Origin: an uncultured Shewanella sp.
GTDB taxonomy: Bacteria > Pseudomonadota > Gammaproteobacteria > Enterobacterales > Shewanellaceae
Direction of reading: 5' to 3'
DNA length: 64,000 bases
Assembly (NCBI RefSeq): GCF_947497935.1
Contig: NZ_CANMIO010000021.1
Coordinates: forward strand, 1 to 64,000
Made by a program: the position numbers and the translations under genes. Below, in pieces: positions 44,360 through 53,468 of this stretch. Below the pieces are notes generated by a model that was given only the letters and a program-made list of their open reading frames with translations, was not told the DNA's origin and searched no databases. Numbering within the stretch: the first letter of the stretch is position 1; each line of letters begins with the position of its first letter.

Positions 44360-45721
44360 ATGACTACAGATACTATCGTGGCACAAGCGACCGCTCCAGG
44401 ACGTGGTGGCGTAGGTATTATTCGCGTATCTGGCGACTTAGCGAGTAATGTTGCTATGGCCGTTTTAGGACACATCCCTAAAACCCGTTACGCCGATTAC
44501 TGTGACTTTAAAGATGATGTTGGTGAGGTCATCGACCAAGGTATCGCGTTATTCTTTAAAGGCCCAAACTCCTTTACTGGTGAAGACGTACTAGAACTGC
44601 AAGGCCACGGCGGTCAAATCGTTCTCGATATGCTGATCAAGCGTGTGATGGAAGTCGATGGACTTCGTATAGCGAAGCCAGGTGAATTCAGTGAGCAGGC
44701 TTTCATGAATGACAAGCTAGATTTGACTCAGGCAGAAGCGATTGCTGACCTAATTGATGCCACCAGTGAACAGGCCGCCAAAAGCGCTCTAAACTCACTT
44801 CAGGGTGAATTCTCTACTCAGGTACATGATCTGGTAGAAAAGGTCACAAATCTTCGCTTATACGTCGAAGCAGCAATTGATTTCCCTGATGAAGAAGTCG
44901 ATTTCTTGTCAGACGGTAAAATTGCCGCCTCCTTGAATGGTATTATTGGCCAACTCGATGGCGTTCAAGCCAGTGCCAAACAGGGCTCAATTATCCGCGA
45001 AGGCATGAAAGTGGTGATTGCTGGCCGCCCAAATGCGGGTAAGTCGAGCCTACTTAACGCCTTAGCTGGCAAAGAATCAGCGATTGTGACCGAAATAGCC
45101 GGAACTACTCGCGATGTATTACGTGAACATATCCATTTAGACGGTATGCCACTGCATATTATCGATACAGCAGGCTTACGCGATACTGCCGATACAGTCG
45201 AGAAAATTGGTATCGAGCGGGCTTGGGATGAGATTAAAACCGCTGATCGTGTACTGTTTATGGTCGATGGCACCACAACTGCAGCCGTTGATCCTCATGA
45301 AATCTGGCCTGACTTTATCGATCGCCTACCAAATAACTTAGGTGTTACCGTAGTACGTAACAAAGCCGATCTTACCGGCGAAGATCTCGCTATAACGCAA
45401 GAGGTGGGACATAGCATTTATCGCATCTCGGCCAAAACCGGCTTAGGCGTTGAAGATCTAAAGCAGCACCTAAAATCATTGATGGGTTACCAGAGTAACC
45501 TTGAAGGTGGGTTTATTGCCCGTCGTCGCCACTTAGAGGCGCTCGACTTAGCTAGTAGCCACTTAATGCTAGGTAAAGAGCAGTTAGAAGTGTATCAAGC
45601 GGGTGAACTACTGGCCGAAGAGTTACGCATGTGCCAAATGGCACTGTCTGAGATCACAGGTAAGTTTACTTCAGATGATCTTCTCGGCAAGATCTTTAGC
45701 TCCTTCTGTATAGGCAAGTAA
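44360..45721 (+). CDS. mnmE: tRNA uridine-5-carboxymethylaminomethyl modification GTPase
   Basis: A 453-residue protein: N-terminal folate-binding domain (ATAPGRGGVGIIRVSG), a helical domain, and an inserted G domain with P-loop GRPNAGKSSLLNAL, switch DTAGLRDTAD and RNKADL. It ends FCIGK, the invariant C-terminal cysteine motif. With MnmG it makes cmnm5U34 in tRNA wobble positions. Confidence 0.98.
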   Translation: MTTDTIVAQATAPGRGGVGIIRVSGDLASNVAMAVLGHIPKTRYADYCDFKDDVGEVIDQGIALFFKGPNSFTGEDVLELQGHGGQIVLDMLIKRVMEVDGLRIAKPGEFSEQAFMNDKLDLTQAEAIADLIDATSEQAAKSALNSLQGEFSTQVHDLVEKVTNLRLYVEAAIDFPDEEVDFLSDGKIAASLNGIIGQLDGVQASAKQGSIIREGMKVVIAGRPNAGKSSLLNALAGKESAIVTEIAGTTRDVLREHIHLDGMPLHIIDTAGLRDTADTVEKIGIERAWDEIKTADRVLFMVDGTTTAAVDPHEIWPDFIDRLPNNLGVTVVRNKADLTGEDLAITQEVGHSIYRISAKTGLGVEDLKQHLKSLMGYQSNLEGGFIARRRHLEALDLASSHLMLGKEQLEVYQAGELLAEELRMCQMALSEITGKFTSDDLLGKIFSSFCIGK

Positions 45722-45753
45722 AACAGCTTAAATTAAGAACAATCTCATCGAAT

Positions 45754-45789
45754 AAAAAGCCACAGCAGCCTTAACTACTGTGGCTTTTT
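45754..45789 (+). terminator. Terminator after mnmE
   Basis: AAAAAGCCACAG, 12-nt loop, CTGTGGCTTTTT, followed by ATTTAT. It lies 33 bp after the mnmE stop. Confidence 0.88.
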
Positions 45790-46638
45790 ATTTATCAAAA
45801 TAACTAACATATTGCGGATACGATCCGTAATGATCAAAATGAGAAAAATAATGATCGAGATCACCAAATCCGTTACAAGTATCAACAGAGATATCAACAA
45901 GCTACACGCTTCTGTGGATAGATCAGAAACACACAAACCTCAAACTATAAGCTATTGATTATTAACAGGTAAAACCGATATCAATTTGTGATCTAAAATT
46001 ATTTTTTTTTAAATCATTCGATCTTTATTGATAAGTTATACTCAGAAAAACTTATAAATGATCTCGTTTTAATTCAAAGCCGATTTTAAACTAAAAATAT
46101 GTCGTCTAAATCAAGCAAAACCAAACCTGTTTCCTATTGATTTTCCTTCCTCTCGACAACTCAACGAGCCCCTCTATATTCCCCTGCAGCCAACATGGGA
46201 AATCTCAACTCTTTAGACCTAACTTTTCACCTTTTGAACCTCTCGTAGTGCTTGCTTATCAGTAATCACCAAATCTACTGTTAATTTATATCAATGTAAC
46301 GGCATCACAATACAGAGGCTTCCATTCTCATAGCGATTCGCTATCATATTCCGTAGTTGGCTTTTGACTTAAGCGCTATTGGTAGATACGGCTGCTAGGC
46401 AGAACATCAAACTAACCAATACCTCCCAGTACAATCAGTAATGTTTCCGCCACATTTGTGGTAAAAATAATTCTCTGATGATCGGCCTTAGTAAGTCCCT
46501 TCTAACTTTTAAATCCAGCGATAAGAACAACTAGCTGTAATTCAGCTGTAATTCAGCTGTAGACAGAGCAAGTAAGCAGGTAGACATGTTTATACCTCTC
46601 GTTTGCTAGGTAGAAATTCACAAATACCAGCGTAATGT
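45790..46638. other. Gene-free AT-rich region with GATC cluster
   Basis: No credible CDS. Eight GATC sites fall between 45822 and 46063, together with a DnaA-box-like TGTGGATAG (45913-45921), an imperfect inverted repeat ATTGCGGAT/ATCCGTAAT (45811-45831) and a run of nine T at about 46003. An 11-bp direct repeat AGCTGTAATTC occurs at 46533-46554 with a partial third unit to 46561. No similarity to a known gene was recognised in the remainder. Confidence 0.6.
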
Positions 46639-46851
46639 TTAGGCCTGTAAGGTCGAAACAACTGTTTTGACCTTTTGCTCTAAACTATTTACCTCAAGTA
46701 GCTGGTGACTATTATCTACCAGATAGATTAGTTCCACGTGAAACCTCTTACCTTTCGTAAGCCCGATTCTTATATAAAAATCATAATAATCATAAGCATA
46801 AAAACCATAGACCTTTCGCTGACTAAAATCGTACCAGTCGATTTTGTCCAC
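46639..46851 (-). CDS. Small hypothetical protein, doubtful
   Basis: A 70-residue ORF starting GTG at 46851, unusually rich in Tyr, Asp and Phe near its N-terminus (YDFSQRKVYGFYAYDYYDFYIRI). No domain recognised, no convincing Shine-Dalgarno sequence, and no cotranscribed neighbour. It contains the sequence around 46730-46745 that resembles parS. It may be a chance ORF in an accessory stretch. Confidence 0.3.
   Translation of the reverse strand: MDKIDWYDFSQRKVYGFYAYDYYDFYIRIGLTKGKRFHVELIYLVDNSHQLLEVNSLEQKVKTVVSTLQA
46730..46745. other. parS-like site in accessory region
   Basis: AGTTCCACGTGAAACC: the central GTTCCACGTGAAAC combines the left half of the sites at 25599/28714 with the right half of the Bacillus-type parS (CACGTGAAAC). 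It is the parS-like sequence nearest oriC, 4.3 kb away. Confidence 0.55.
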
Positions 46852-47292
46852 GCTTCATCATAGATATATCCAAGACAAGCAAGCCAGTGCTTGCTATCGA
46901 CTCAAAACGAATGGAATGACCTACAATTAACGAATAATCACCATTATGGCTTTTAGTAACAGCGTGACTAGTATCGACATCAATGCCCGCTGGCGTTTAC
47001 AACTCTAATCAGGCTCTGCACACCACAATGGTAGACGAGCCCAATTACCCGAGCCAATGTTAGACTCAAGAATTAAGGGGGAATATTTTATGCCTGATAA
47101 AATACCGCGACATCGAATCGATAGGAGATACTAGAAGGTCTGTACATATTTACAGTGAGATAAGTAAATTGCTAAAAGTTAGATTTATACCAGTAATAAC
47201 CCGTTAGCAGACTTTTTACACGTAAGAGAATTGGCTGACACACCTCAATAAACAGGATAACCTAATTAAATCATCCCATTAGTGAACAACCA
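46852..47292. other. Intergenic stretch with nothing recognised
   Basis: 441 bp of moderately AT-rich sequence between two hypothetical ORFs. I see no clear promoter, repeat, hairpin or coding frame with family resemblance. Confidence 0.4.
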
Positions 47293-47622
47293 CTACAATT
47301 CTAATTCTAAAAGGTAGGCATAAAGATCAGCTGAATCTTCAGCAGTAAAGAGGGTGAAACTATGCTCATCGTGATAAATTTCAGGCTCACTCTCTGAACC
47401 TAGATTACTCGCGGTCACGACAGCATATCGCGCAGCCGAACTATTCTTTCTTTCATCTTTACTTAGATAATCGACCCACAAAACAGCATAACCTTCGTGA
47501 GTCTTAAACATAAAACTTGGACATGAGTCTTGATGCCAACTTTTATCGACGAGAAAGGGAAAGTCATCAACACAAAAACCTAGTTCAAAAGCAGGCCCAA
47601 ACTCCTGCATATATTGATTCAT
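47293..47622 (-). CDS. Hypothetical protein
   Basis: A 109-residue acidic, soluble protein beginning MNQYMQEFGPAFELGFCVDDFPFLVDKSWHQDSCPSF. No signal peptide or TM segment. Aromatic and acidic composition and an alternating strand-like pattern (YAVLWVDYLS, RYAVVTASNLG) suggest a small alpha/beta fold. I do not recognise the family. It lies downstream of the pilin-like gene on the same strand, separated by 65 nt, and could be cotranscribed with it. Confidence 0.6.
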   Translation of the reverse strand: MNQYMQEFGPAFELGFCVDDFPFLVDKSWHQDSCPSFMFKTHEGYAVLWVDYLSKDERKNSSAARYAVVTASNLGSESEPEIYHDEHSFTLFTAEDSADLYAYLLELEL

Positions 47623-47687
47623 AATCAGGTAGCAATGATAAATTCGATAACTTAAGTATAGATTGCTTGGTCAACGACAGATTAAAA

Positions 47688-48209
47688 CTAACAACCCGAA
47701 TCGACAATCTCAAACACAGGAGGTGTAGTTGGACTCGTTGCCTCTGTGTATTTTAGGTAGCAAAGATCACCACTATACTTTTTAGTCTGAGTCATAAACC
47801 GAATGAAATTATCACCTCCGTTATTATGAAAATACCAATCACCGGGCTCATCAGCATTAAAAACGGAGTCGGTAAAGGTAGCCATAATTAATAGACTCCA
47901 GGCTTTCTTCGAGTCAGCCGCTGGGTAACCATAGGCTAAATGTATTTTTTGGCCATCGATAATAATGACATTCTCATCATCGGTAGCGTCATCCTTATCT
48001 TCTGCAGGTTTATTCTGTAACCCCTGTAACACTGATTTAGAATAGAGCACATTCATTATAGCGTGCATCTCGCCCTTAAGACCTTGCAAAGAAGAGATTC
48101 TGGCATCAGATTGAAGTTCAATAAAACGAGGAACAGCGATAACACTGAGTATGGCTAGAATAATAATAACCACAACTAACTCAATTAGAGTAAAACCATT
48201 TTTCTGCAT
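47688..48209 (-). CDS. Type IV prepilin-like protein
   Basis: A 173-residue orphan prepilin. MQKNGFTLIELVVVIIILAILSVIAVPRF contains the prepilin peptidase site G|FTLIE (Glu at +5) and the hydrophobic N-terminal helix. The helix continues IELQSDARISSLQGLKGEMHAI, as in MshA-type pilins. The C-terminus has a Cys pair (DLCYLKY...VDSGC) compatible with the D-loop disulfide. The short leader favours ATG 48209 although no Shine-Dalgarno is clear; ATG 48263 adds 18 residues. No assembly genes are near, so it presumably uses a pilus or secretion system encoded elsewhere. Confidence 0.8.
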   Translation of the reverse strand: MQKNGFTLIELVVVIIILAILSVIAVPRFIELQSDARISSLQGLKGEMHAIMNVLYSKSVLQGLQNKPAEDKDDATDDENVIIIDGQKIHLAYGYPAADSKKAWSLLIMATFTDSVFNADEPGDWYFHNNGGDNFIRFMTQTKKYSGDLCYLKYTEATSPTTPPVFEIVDSGC

Positions 48210-48522
48210 TAAATTAATCGTTTTATTTAACAGAACAAGAACACTATTATATTGAATTAACACGTAGTTTTAAATAAATACTACTTACTTTTATAAGACT
48301 AAAGCTTACATAATTACTCGCGAGTATTCAGCCCTGCAAAGTTAAGTAGCACGGCGTAGAGCAGTCCATACGCGCTAACAATAACAACTTATGTAATATG
48401 CAGCGTAAACAAAGCCTGCCAATCAAGTGAGCGCTTTTACAAGCTGTATCACTTTCATTCCGATTCGATCGCTGTAAAATCCGCGCCTTGTTTTAATACC
48501 GAATACCTACACAGCGTAATTT
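48210..48522. other. Divergent intergenic region, pilin / LysE
   Basis: No gene. Contains a 12-bp palindrome TACTCGCGAGTA at 48315-48326 of unknown role. No promoter with good matches to consensus was identified. Confidence 0.4.
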
Positions 48523-49167
48523 ATGATGATCGATCTAGCTTTACTTCCACTATATCTAACCACAGTCGTCGCCCTACTACTGATCCCAGGGCCAGACATG
48601 CTACTGATAGCTAGCTCAAGCTTAAGCTATGGCCGTAAAGTTGGCGTATATGCCAGCTTCGGTAATGCAACTTCAGGACTGATTTTGACGCTATTAGCAG
48701 CGATGGGAGTATCAGCGATTATCGCCATGAACCCGATGGCACTTGAAGTATTGAGAGTATTAGGGGGTGCCTACCTATTAAAGATGGGCTGGGACTGTAT
48801 GCGCAGCTCGGCAGCAGAAGCACCAGAAATCGAACAGCAGAACAACCTAGCCAAACTATTATATCGCCGAGCAGTAGTTAGCAATCTACTAAACCCTAAG
48901 GCATTGATATTTTTTGTGCTGTTTTTACCTCAGTTTGTTTCTACCCAATTAACTGCGAGCTCAGGTGAGCAGATGCTAGCGCTAGGCTTAGTACTTAACG
49001 TGATGGGATTGGTCTTTAACCTATTGCTGGTGGCCTTAGTTGGTTCAGTTGGTAAACCACTGCTTAAAAATGAGAAATTCAGAACTTATCAAAACAAGTT
49101 TATGGGTGTGATCTTCTTCGTTCTGGCTATTTGGTTACTCGCTTCTCAAGTTCAAAACATTAGCTAA
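48523..49167 (+). CDS. LysE/RhtB-family amino-acid exporter
   Basis: A 214-residue inner-membrane protein with about six TM segments. The N-terminal signature LTTVVALLLIPGPDMLLIASSSLSYGRKVGVYASFGNATSG is typical of RhtB/LysE, and SNLLNPKALIFFVLFLPQFV is the conserved second motif. Likely substrates are homoserine, threonine or related amino acids; this cannot be narrowed. Two adjacent ATGs (48523, 48526) are possible starts. Confidence 0.88.
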   Translation: MMIDLALLPLYLTTVVALLLIPGPDMLLIASSSLSYGRKVGVYASFGNATSGLILTLLAAMGVSAIIAMNPMALEVLRVLGGAYLLKMGWDCMRSSAAEAPEIEQQNNLAKLLYRRAVVSNLLNPKALIFFVLFLPQFVSTQLTASSGEQMLALGLVLNVMGLVFNLLLVALVGSVGKPLLKNEKFRTYQNKFMGVIFFVLAIWLLASQVQNIS

Positions 49168-49180
49168 ATATTTATGATAA

Positions 49181-49203
49181 AAAGCGGGGATATTCCCCGC
49201 TTT
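49181..49203. terminator. Terminator between LysE and nucleoside hydrolase genes
   Basis: AAAGCGGGGA, loop TAT, TCCCCGCTTT. On the minus strand TTTTTATCA follows. The two genes are convergent. Confidence 0.85.
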
Positions 49204-49215
49204 ATTTAGCAAAGT

Positions 49216-50184
49216 TTAACGATTACCGTATTCAATAATCGTTTCACGATAAAGCTTTAATAGCGCTTCATCTCTTACTCCGACCCCTACCTTTTGAGCC
49301 GGTTTCGATCCCCAGTCATCATGTTGGTACTTACGCTCATCAAACTTCTGAATTGTTAATCCTTCTGCCGGACCATCTGTTACCACACGAATAGGACCTT
49401 CGCGCAGGGTAAACAGAGAAGGATCAATAACATAAGCTATTGCAGATGGATCATGCACATGACAGCCTTCTAAGCCTACCTTTTCAGAGTAAAACTTAAG
49501 GTAATAACGACTAATGTTCCAGATAAACTGCCCAACTTCAGCGGCGTCATCTCTCAGCTGATCAAGGTAATTCTTACTAAAGAAGCTTTCTTCTGTCACG
49601 TCTAAGCCAATAACAACTACAGGCCATGGCGCAGTGAAGACGATGTCTGCAGCGTGCGGATCATCATGGATATTAGCCTCTGCATAAGGAGTCACGTTAC
49701 CACGATGATTGTTCATGCCAAACGCGCCCCCCATTACGACCACTTCTTTCACTAAGCCAGCGATCTCTGGTGCAGCTTCTAATGCTAAAGCCAAGTTAGT
49801 TAAAGGACCGACTGCAACTAATGTAATCTCACCAGGCTCAGACTTAACCGAGTCGATAATATACTGATAAGCAGGTCGAGGATCCGCAGACAGAGCCAGG
49901 TCCTTAGGCGCATGAACATCACCGAAGCCAGTTTCTCCATGTACCACAACCGTAGGTCCAACAGGATCGCGTACAATAGGTTTGTCAGCGCCCTTAGCTA
50001 CATCAGCGCTAAATCCATACTTCTGCTTTAAAAACAGCGCATTATTAGTGCCGTTCTCGATAGTAGCGTTGCCGTAAACGGTTGTAATAGCTTTAAGCTC
50101 AATAGCAGGGTGCGCCTCAGCAAACAGAATAGCCATCGCATCGTCGATCCCCGGATCAGAATCGAGAATTATTTTATTTATCAT
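49216..50184 (-). CDS. Inosine-uridine-type nucleoside hydrolase
   Basis: A 322-residue IUNH-family N-ribohydrolase, splitting nucleosides into base and ribose. Calcium-binding DSDPGIDDAMA at residues 8-18, the following TTVYGNATIENGTNNAL, VVMGGAF, EANIHDDPHAADIVF and the catalytic His region GCHVHDPSAIAYVID are all present. Subfamily (Rih type) is not determined. It is a single leftward gene convergent with the LysE exporter. Confidence 0.93.
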   Translation of the reverse strand: MINKIILDSDPGIDDAMAILFAEAHPAIELKAITTVYGNATIENGTNNALFLKQKYGFSADVAKGADKPIVRDPVGPTVVVHGETGFGDVHAPKDLALSADPRPAYQYIIDSVKSEPGEITLVAVGPLTNLALALEAAPEIAGLVKEVVVMGGAFGMNNHRGNVTPYAEANIHDDPHAADIVFTAPWPVVVIGLDVTEESFFSKNYLDQLRDDAAEVGQFIWNISRYYLKFYSEKVGLEGCHVHDPSAIAYVIDPSLFTLREGPIRVVTDGPAEGLTIQKFDERKYQHDDWGSKPAQKVGVGVRDEALLKLYRETIIEYGNR

Positions 50185-50562
50185 TTTATTTGAATCCTAA
50201 ATTATTACAGTCTATCTAGTGTAGGTGGACAGTAAGATACCTTTATAAGCCATTGATTAACGTGATATAGATTTTAAGCCAAATAAACTGTCCCAAAACG
50301 AAGCCTAATTTCAGTGAAAAATCAGTCTTGTTTAAACATATCGGTCTATTTTTAGGTTAATTGACTAGAACAATTCATGTGTCGTACCACTACAGGTCGC
50401 TGTCCGCTAATAGATATTAACGCTAAATTCACAGCCAAATAGCTGCTAATTTAGAGATCATAAATAGGTTTTCACTTATGATGCATACAGGTTCTTGGCT
50501 GTAAATAATGCGCTATCTTCAGACCAACAACCCCAATTCGATAGTAATTATTAGGACAGATC
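50185..50562. other. Intergenic region upstream of mioC
   Basis: 378 bp between divergent genes with no CDS. TTGACT near 50362 could be a -35 but has no good -10 at proper spacing. No DnaA box was seen here. Confidence 0.4.
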
Positions 50563-51003
50563 ATGGCAAAAGTAGACATTTTAGTAGGCACTACACTTGG
50601 CAGTGCTGAGTATGTAGCGGATGAAATATCCGATCAATTAGGCGATTTAGGTCATGAAACGATTGTGCATCTTAGCGCAAATCTAGCCGATCTGGACCAA
50701 AAAGCTCTCTGGTTAATCGTTTCTTCGACTCATGGAGCTGGCGATCTTCCCGATAATATTGTGCCATTTTTTGATGAGATCCAAGCTAAAACACCCGATT
50801 TAAGTCAGGTCAAATTCGCATTGTGTGCCATTGGCGACTCAAGCTATGACACTTTTTGTCAGGGCCCTGAAAAACTAGTTGATCTGCTTACTCAGTGCGG
50901 TGCACAAGTCTATGTGGATAAGATCCAGATCGATGTTCAATATGATCCAATCCCAGAAGAACCCGCTCTAGCTTGGCTTAGCGACTGGCAAGATCAACTT
51001 TAA
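50563..51003 (+). CDS. mioC: Flavodoxin-like protein MioC
   Basis: A 146-residue FMN-binding protein. It begins ILVGTTLGSAEYVADEISDQL (FMN loop), with SSTHGAGDLPDNIVPFFD and ALCAIGDSSYDTFCQGPEKL. E. coli MioC supports biotin synthase and its gene is transcribed toward and through oriC. The orientation here is the same, with oriC starting directly after its stop. Confidence 0.95.
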   Translation: MAKVDILVGTTLGSAEYVADEISDQLGDLGHETIVHLSANLADLDQKALWLIVSSTHGAGDLPDNIVPFFDEIQAKTPDLSQVKFALCAIGDSSYDTFCQGPEKLVDLLTQCGAQVYVDKIQIDVQYDPIPEEPALAWLSDWQDQL

Positions 51004-51308
51004 GATCTTATTTTCGATCATAAAAACGGTTTAACTTTTCAATAACTCACAGATTAGATCTCACTTATCCACATACAAGTTAATAATTTAATAAATATGT
51101 GGATAAGCTATTATTTTGATCTGATCAACGCCTGTATTAATTCACACCCGATCTGCTCAATGATCCACCTTGTGGATAAGTAGGCGATCTATCCCCAAGC
51201 TTAAGTCAGTTAGATCGCGATCAGATCACAAGATCGTTTCAGGCTTACCCCTTGAATATAAAGAAGAAATAGAGTTATCCACCGAAAAGTGCGATCCTAA
51301 TAGTAAAC

Positions 51309-51341
51309 ATAATAAGAGATCTATATAAAGATCTTAAGATC
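51309..51341 (-). other. oriC DNA unwinding element (13-mer region)
   Basis: On the minus strand GATCTCTTATTAT (51321-51309) matches the E. coli 13-mer GATCTnTTnTTTT with one deviation. Two further GATCT units begin at 51333 and 51341, with divergent tails. It adjoins the R1-like box on the mnmG side, as in E. coli. Confidence 0.75.
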
Positions 51342-51384
51342 TATTAAGGCGATCCCCCTTGATCAAAACAAGCAAAATAGATCG

Positions 51385-51413
51385 TTCACCTTAAGCAAAG
51401 CAAATGCTAAAAT
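51385..51413 (+). promoter_or_regulatory. Predicted mnmG (gidA) promoter
   Basis: TTCACC (51385-51390), 17-bp spacer, TAAAAT (51408-51413), 48 nt before mnmG. Transcription from here is directed away from oriC. Confidence 0.55.
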
Positions 51414-51460
51414 GATCTGCTCAGAAACAATTTATCCTTTTACGAATCGAAGGCTGTCGA

Positions 51461-53350
51461 ATGCAATTTCATGAACGGTTTGATGTAATTGTTGTTGGTG
51501 GTGGTCATGCTGGTACTGAAGCGGCTTTAGCTTCAGCTAGAATGGGCTCTAAAACACTTTTGCTGACCCATAACATAGATACTTTGGGACAAATGTCCTG
51601 TAACCCTGCTATCGGCGGCATAGGTAAAGGACACTTAGTCAAAGAAATTGATGCCCTTGGCGGAGCAATGGCTGTAGCAACCGATTTTGCAGGTATTCAA
51701 TTTCGTACATTGAACTCAAGCAAAGGCCCTGCTGTTCGAGCTACTCGTGCACAAGCCGATAGAGCACTTTATCGCCATAAGATCCAAGAGATCTTACAAC
51801 ACCAAGCTAACCTACGTATTTTTCAACAAGCCGTCGACGATCTTGTTGTTGAAAACGGTAAAGTCGTTGGTGTGGTAACTCAAATGGGCTTAGCCTTTGA
51901 AGCGCCAGCTGTTGTATTGACAGCTGGTACTTTCCTAGGTGGCAAGATCCATATTGGACTTGAAAACTACAGCGGTGGTCGAGCTGGTGATCCACCCGCA
52001 ATCGCTTTAGCTCATCGACTAAGAGAATTACCCATTCGTGTTGGCCGTTTAAAGACAGGTACACCACCTCGCATCGACGCCAATACGATTGATTTTTCAT
52101 TGATGACAGAGCAAAAAGGCGATGATCCATTGCCAGTTATGTCTTTCATCGGTGATGTTAACGATCATCCTGAACAAGTATCTTGTCATATTACGCACAC
52201 CAATGAGCGTACTCACGATATTATTCGTGGCGGATTAGACAGAAGCCCTATGTACTCTGGCGTTATCGAAGGTATTGGTCCTCGTTACTGCCCTTCTATC
52301 GAAGACAAAGTTAACCGCTTTGCAGATAAAACATCGCATCAGATCTTTATCGAGCCTGAAGGGTTAAATACCACTGAAATTTATCCAAATGGTATTTCAA
52401 CCAGCCTACCGTTTGATGTGCAGTTGAACTTAGTTCGCTCAATCAAAGGTATGGAGCATGCTGAGATCATGCGTCCTGGCTATGCGATTGAGTATGATTA
52501 TTTCGATCCTCGCGATCTTAAGAATTCACTAGAAACGAAAACCATTGCAGGTTTATTCTTTGCTGGACAGATCAACGGCACGACAGGCTACGAAGAAGCA
52601 GGCGCGCAAGGTTTGTTAGCGGGTATGAACGCTTCGCTACAAGTGCAAGGCAAAGAAGCTTGGTGCCCACGTCGCGATCAAGCATACCTAGGTGTGTTGG
52701 TTGATGATCTATCGACTCTGGGTACTAAAGAACCGTACCGCATGTTTACTAGCCGTGCTGAATATCGCTTGTTGCTACGTGAAGATAATGCCGATCTACG
52801 ATTAACAGAGAAAGGCCGTGAATTAGGTTTGGTTGATGACAAGCGCTGGGCAATGTTCAGTGAAAAAATGGAGTCAATTGAAACTGAATTACAGCGTCTT
52901 CGCAGTCAGTGGGTCCACCCAAATTCACCTTTGGTAGAAGCGTTGAATCCTCATTTAAATACGCCTATCACTCGTGAAGCGACATTTGAAGATTTGTTGC
53001 GCCGTCCAGAAATGGACTATCCGAAACTGATGTCTATTGATGGTTTTGGTCCGTCACTTGAAGATCAGCGTGCTGCAGAGCAAGTTCAGATCCAAGTGAA
53101 GTACTCTGGTTACATTCAGCGTCAGCAAGGCGAAATTGATAAAGCTATTCGCCATGAAACCACCCTGCTACCGTTAGATCTTGATTACCAAGAAGTACCG
53201 GGTTTATCTAACGAAGTAATCGCCAAGATGAACGAACATAAACCTGAAACGATTGGTCAAGCCTCACGTATTTCAGGTATGACTCCAGCTGCTATTTCAA
53301 TTTTGCTGGTTCATCTTAAAAAACGTGGTTTATTACGTAAAAGCGCTTAG
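51461..53350 (+). CDS. mnmG: tRNA uridine-5-carboxymethylaminomethyl modification enzyme MnmG
   Basis: A 629-residue FAD protein, same length as in E. coli. FAD loop DVIVVGGGHAGTEAALASARMG, then SCNPAIGGIGKGHLVKEIDALGG, LKTGTPPRI, ITHTNERTHDII, RYCPSIEDKVNRF, and FAGQINGTTGYEEAGAQGLLAGMNA. It pairs with MnmE to add the cmnm5 group to U34. It is the first gene of the mnmG-rsmG pair and is separated from rsmG by a weak hairpin. Confidence 0.98.
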   Translation: MQFHERFDVIVVGGGHAGTEAALASARMGSKTLLLTHNIDTLGQMSCNPAIGGIGKGHLVKEIDALGGAMAVATDFAGIQFRTLNSSKGPAVRATRAQADRALYRHKIQEILQHQANLRIFQQAVDDLVVENGKVVGVVTQMGLAFEAPAVVLTAGTFLGGKIHIGLENYSGGRAGDPPAIALAHRLRELPIRVGRLKTGTPPRIDANTIDFSLMTEQKGDDPLPVMSFIGDVNDHPEQVSCHITHTNERTHDIIRGGLDRSPMYSGVIEGIGPRYCPSIEDKVNRFADKTSHQIFIEPEGLNTTEIYPNGISTSLPFDVQLNLVRSIKGMEHAEIMRPGYAIEYDYFDPRDLKNSLETKTIAGLFFAGQINGTTGYEEAGAQGLLAGMNASLQVQGKEAWCPRRDQAYLGVLVDDLSTLGTKEPYRMFTSRAEYRLLLREDNADLRLTEKGRELGLVDDKRWAMFSEKMESIETELQRLRSQWVHPNSPLVEALNPHLNTPITREATFEDLLRRPEMDYPKLMSIDGFGPSLEDQRAAEQVQIQVKYSGYIQRQQGEIDKAIRHETTLLPLDLDYQEVPGLSNEVIAKMNEHKPETIGQASRISGMTPAAISILLVHLKKRGLLRKSA

Positions 53351-53384
53351 TTCGCCACATATTCGGTAATTCTGCATGATAAAG

Positions 53385-53402
53385 GGAAGCTTTGATGCTT
53401 CC
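53385..53402 (+). terminator. Weak terminator after mnmG
   Basis: GGAAGC, loop TTTGAT, GCTTCC, then TTTCATCTTTT. The short stem suggests partial termination before rsmG. Confidence 0.45.
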
Positions 53403-53468
53403 TTTCATCTTTTCAGCACTTCATAATACCGATTGATTTTTGATTCGCTTTATTTGAGGACACAAATT

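Larger units (their letters stand above)
51004..51460. other. oriC: Chromosomal replication origin oriC
   Basis: The 457-bp AT-rich gap between mioC and mnmG, the gamma-proteobacterial origin position. There are 20 GATC sites between 51004 and 51417. Perfect DnaA boxes are TTATCCACA at 51065-51073, and TGTGGATAA at 51098-51106 and 51171-51179. An R1-like box TTATCCACC is at 51275-51283. Read on the minus strand, the mnmG-side half follows E. coli oriC closely: GATCTCTTATTA, then GGATCGCAC and GGTGGATAA. Confidence 0.93.
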
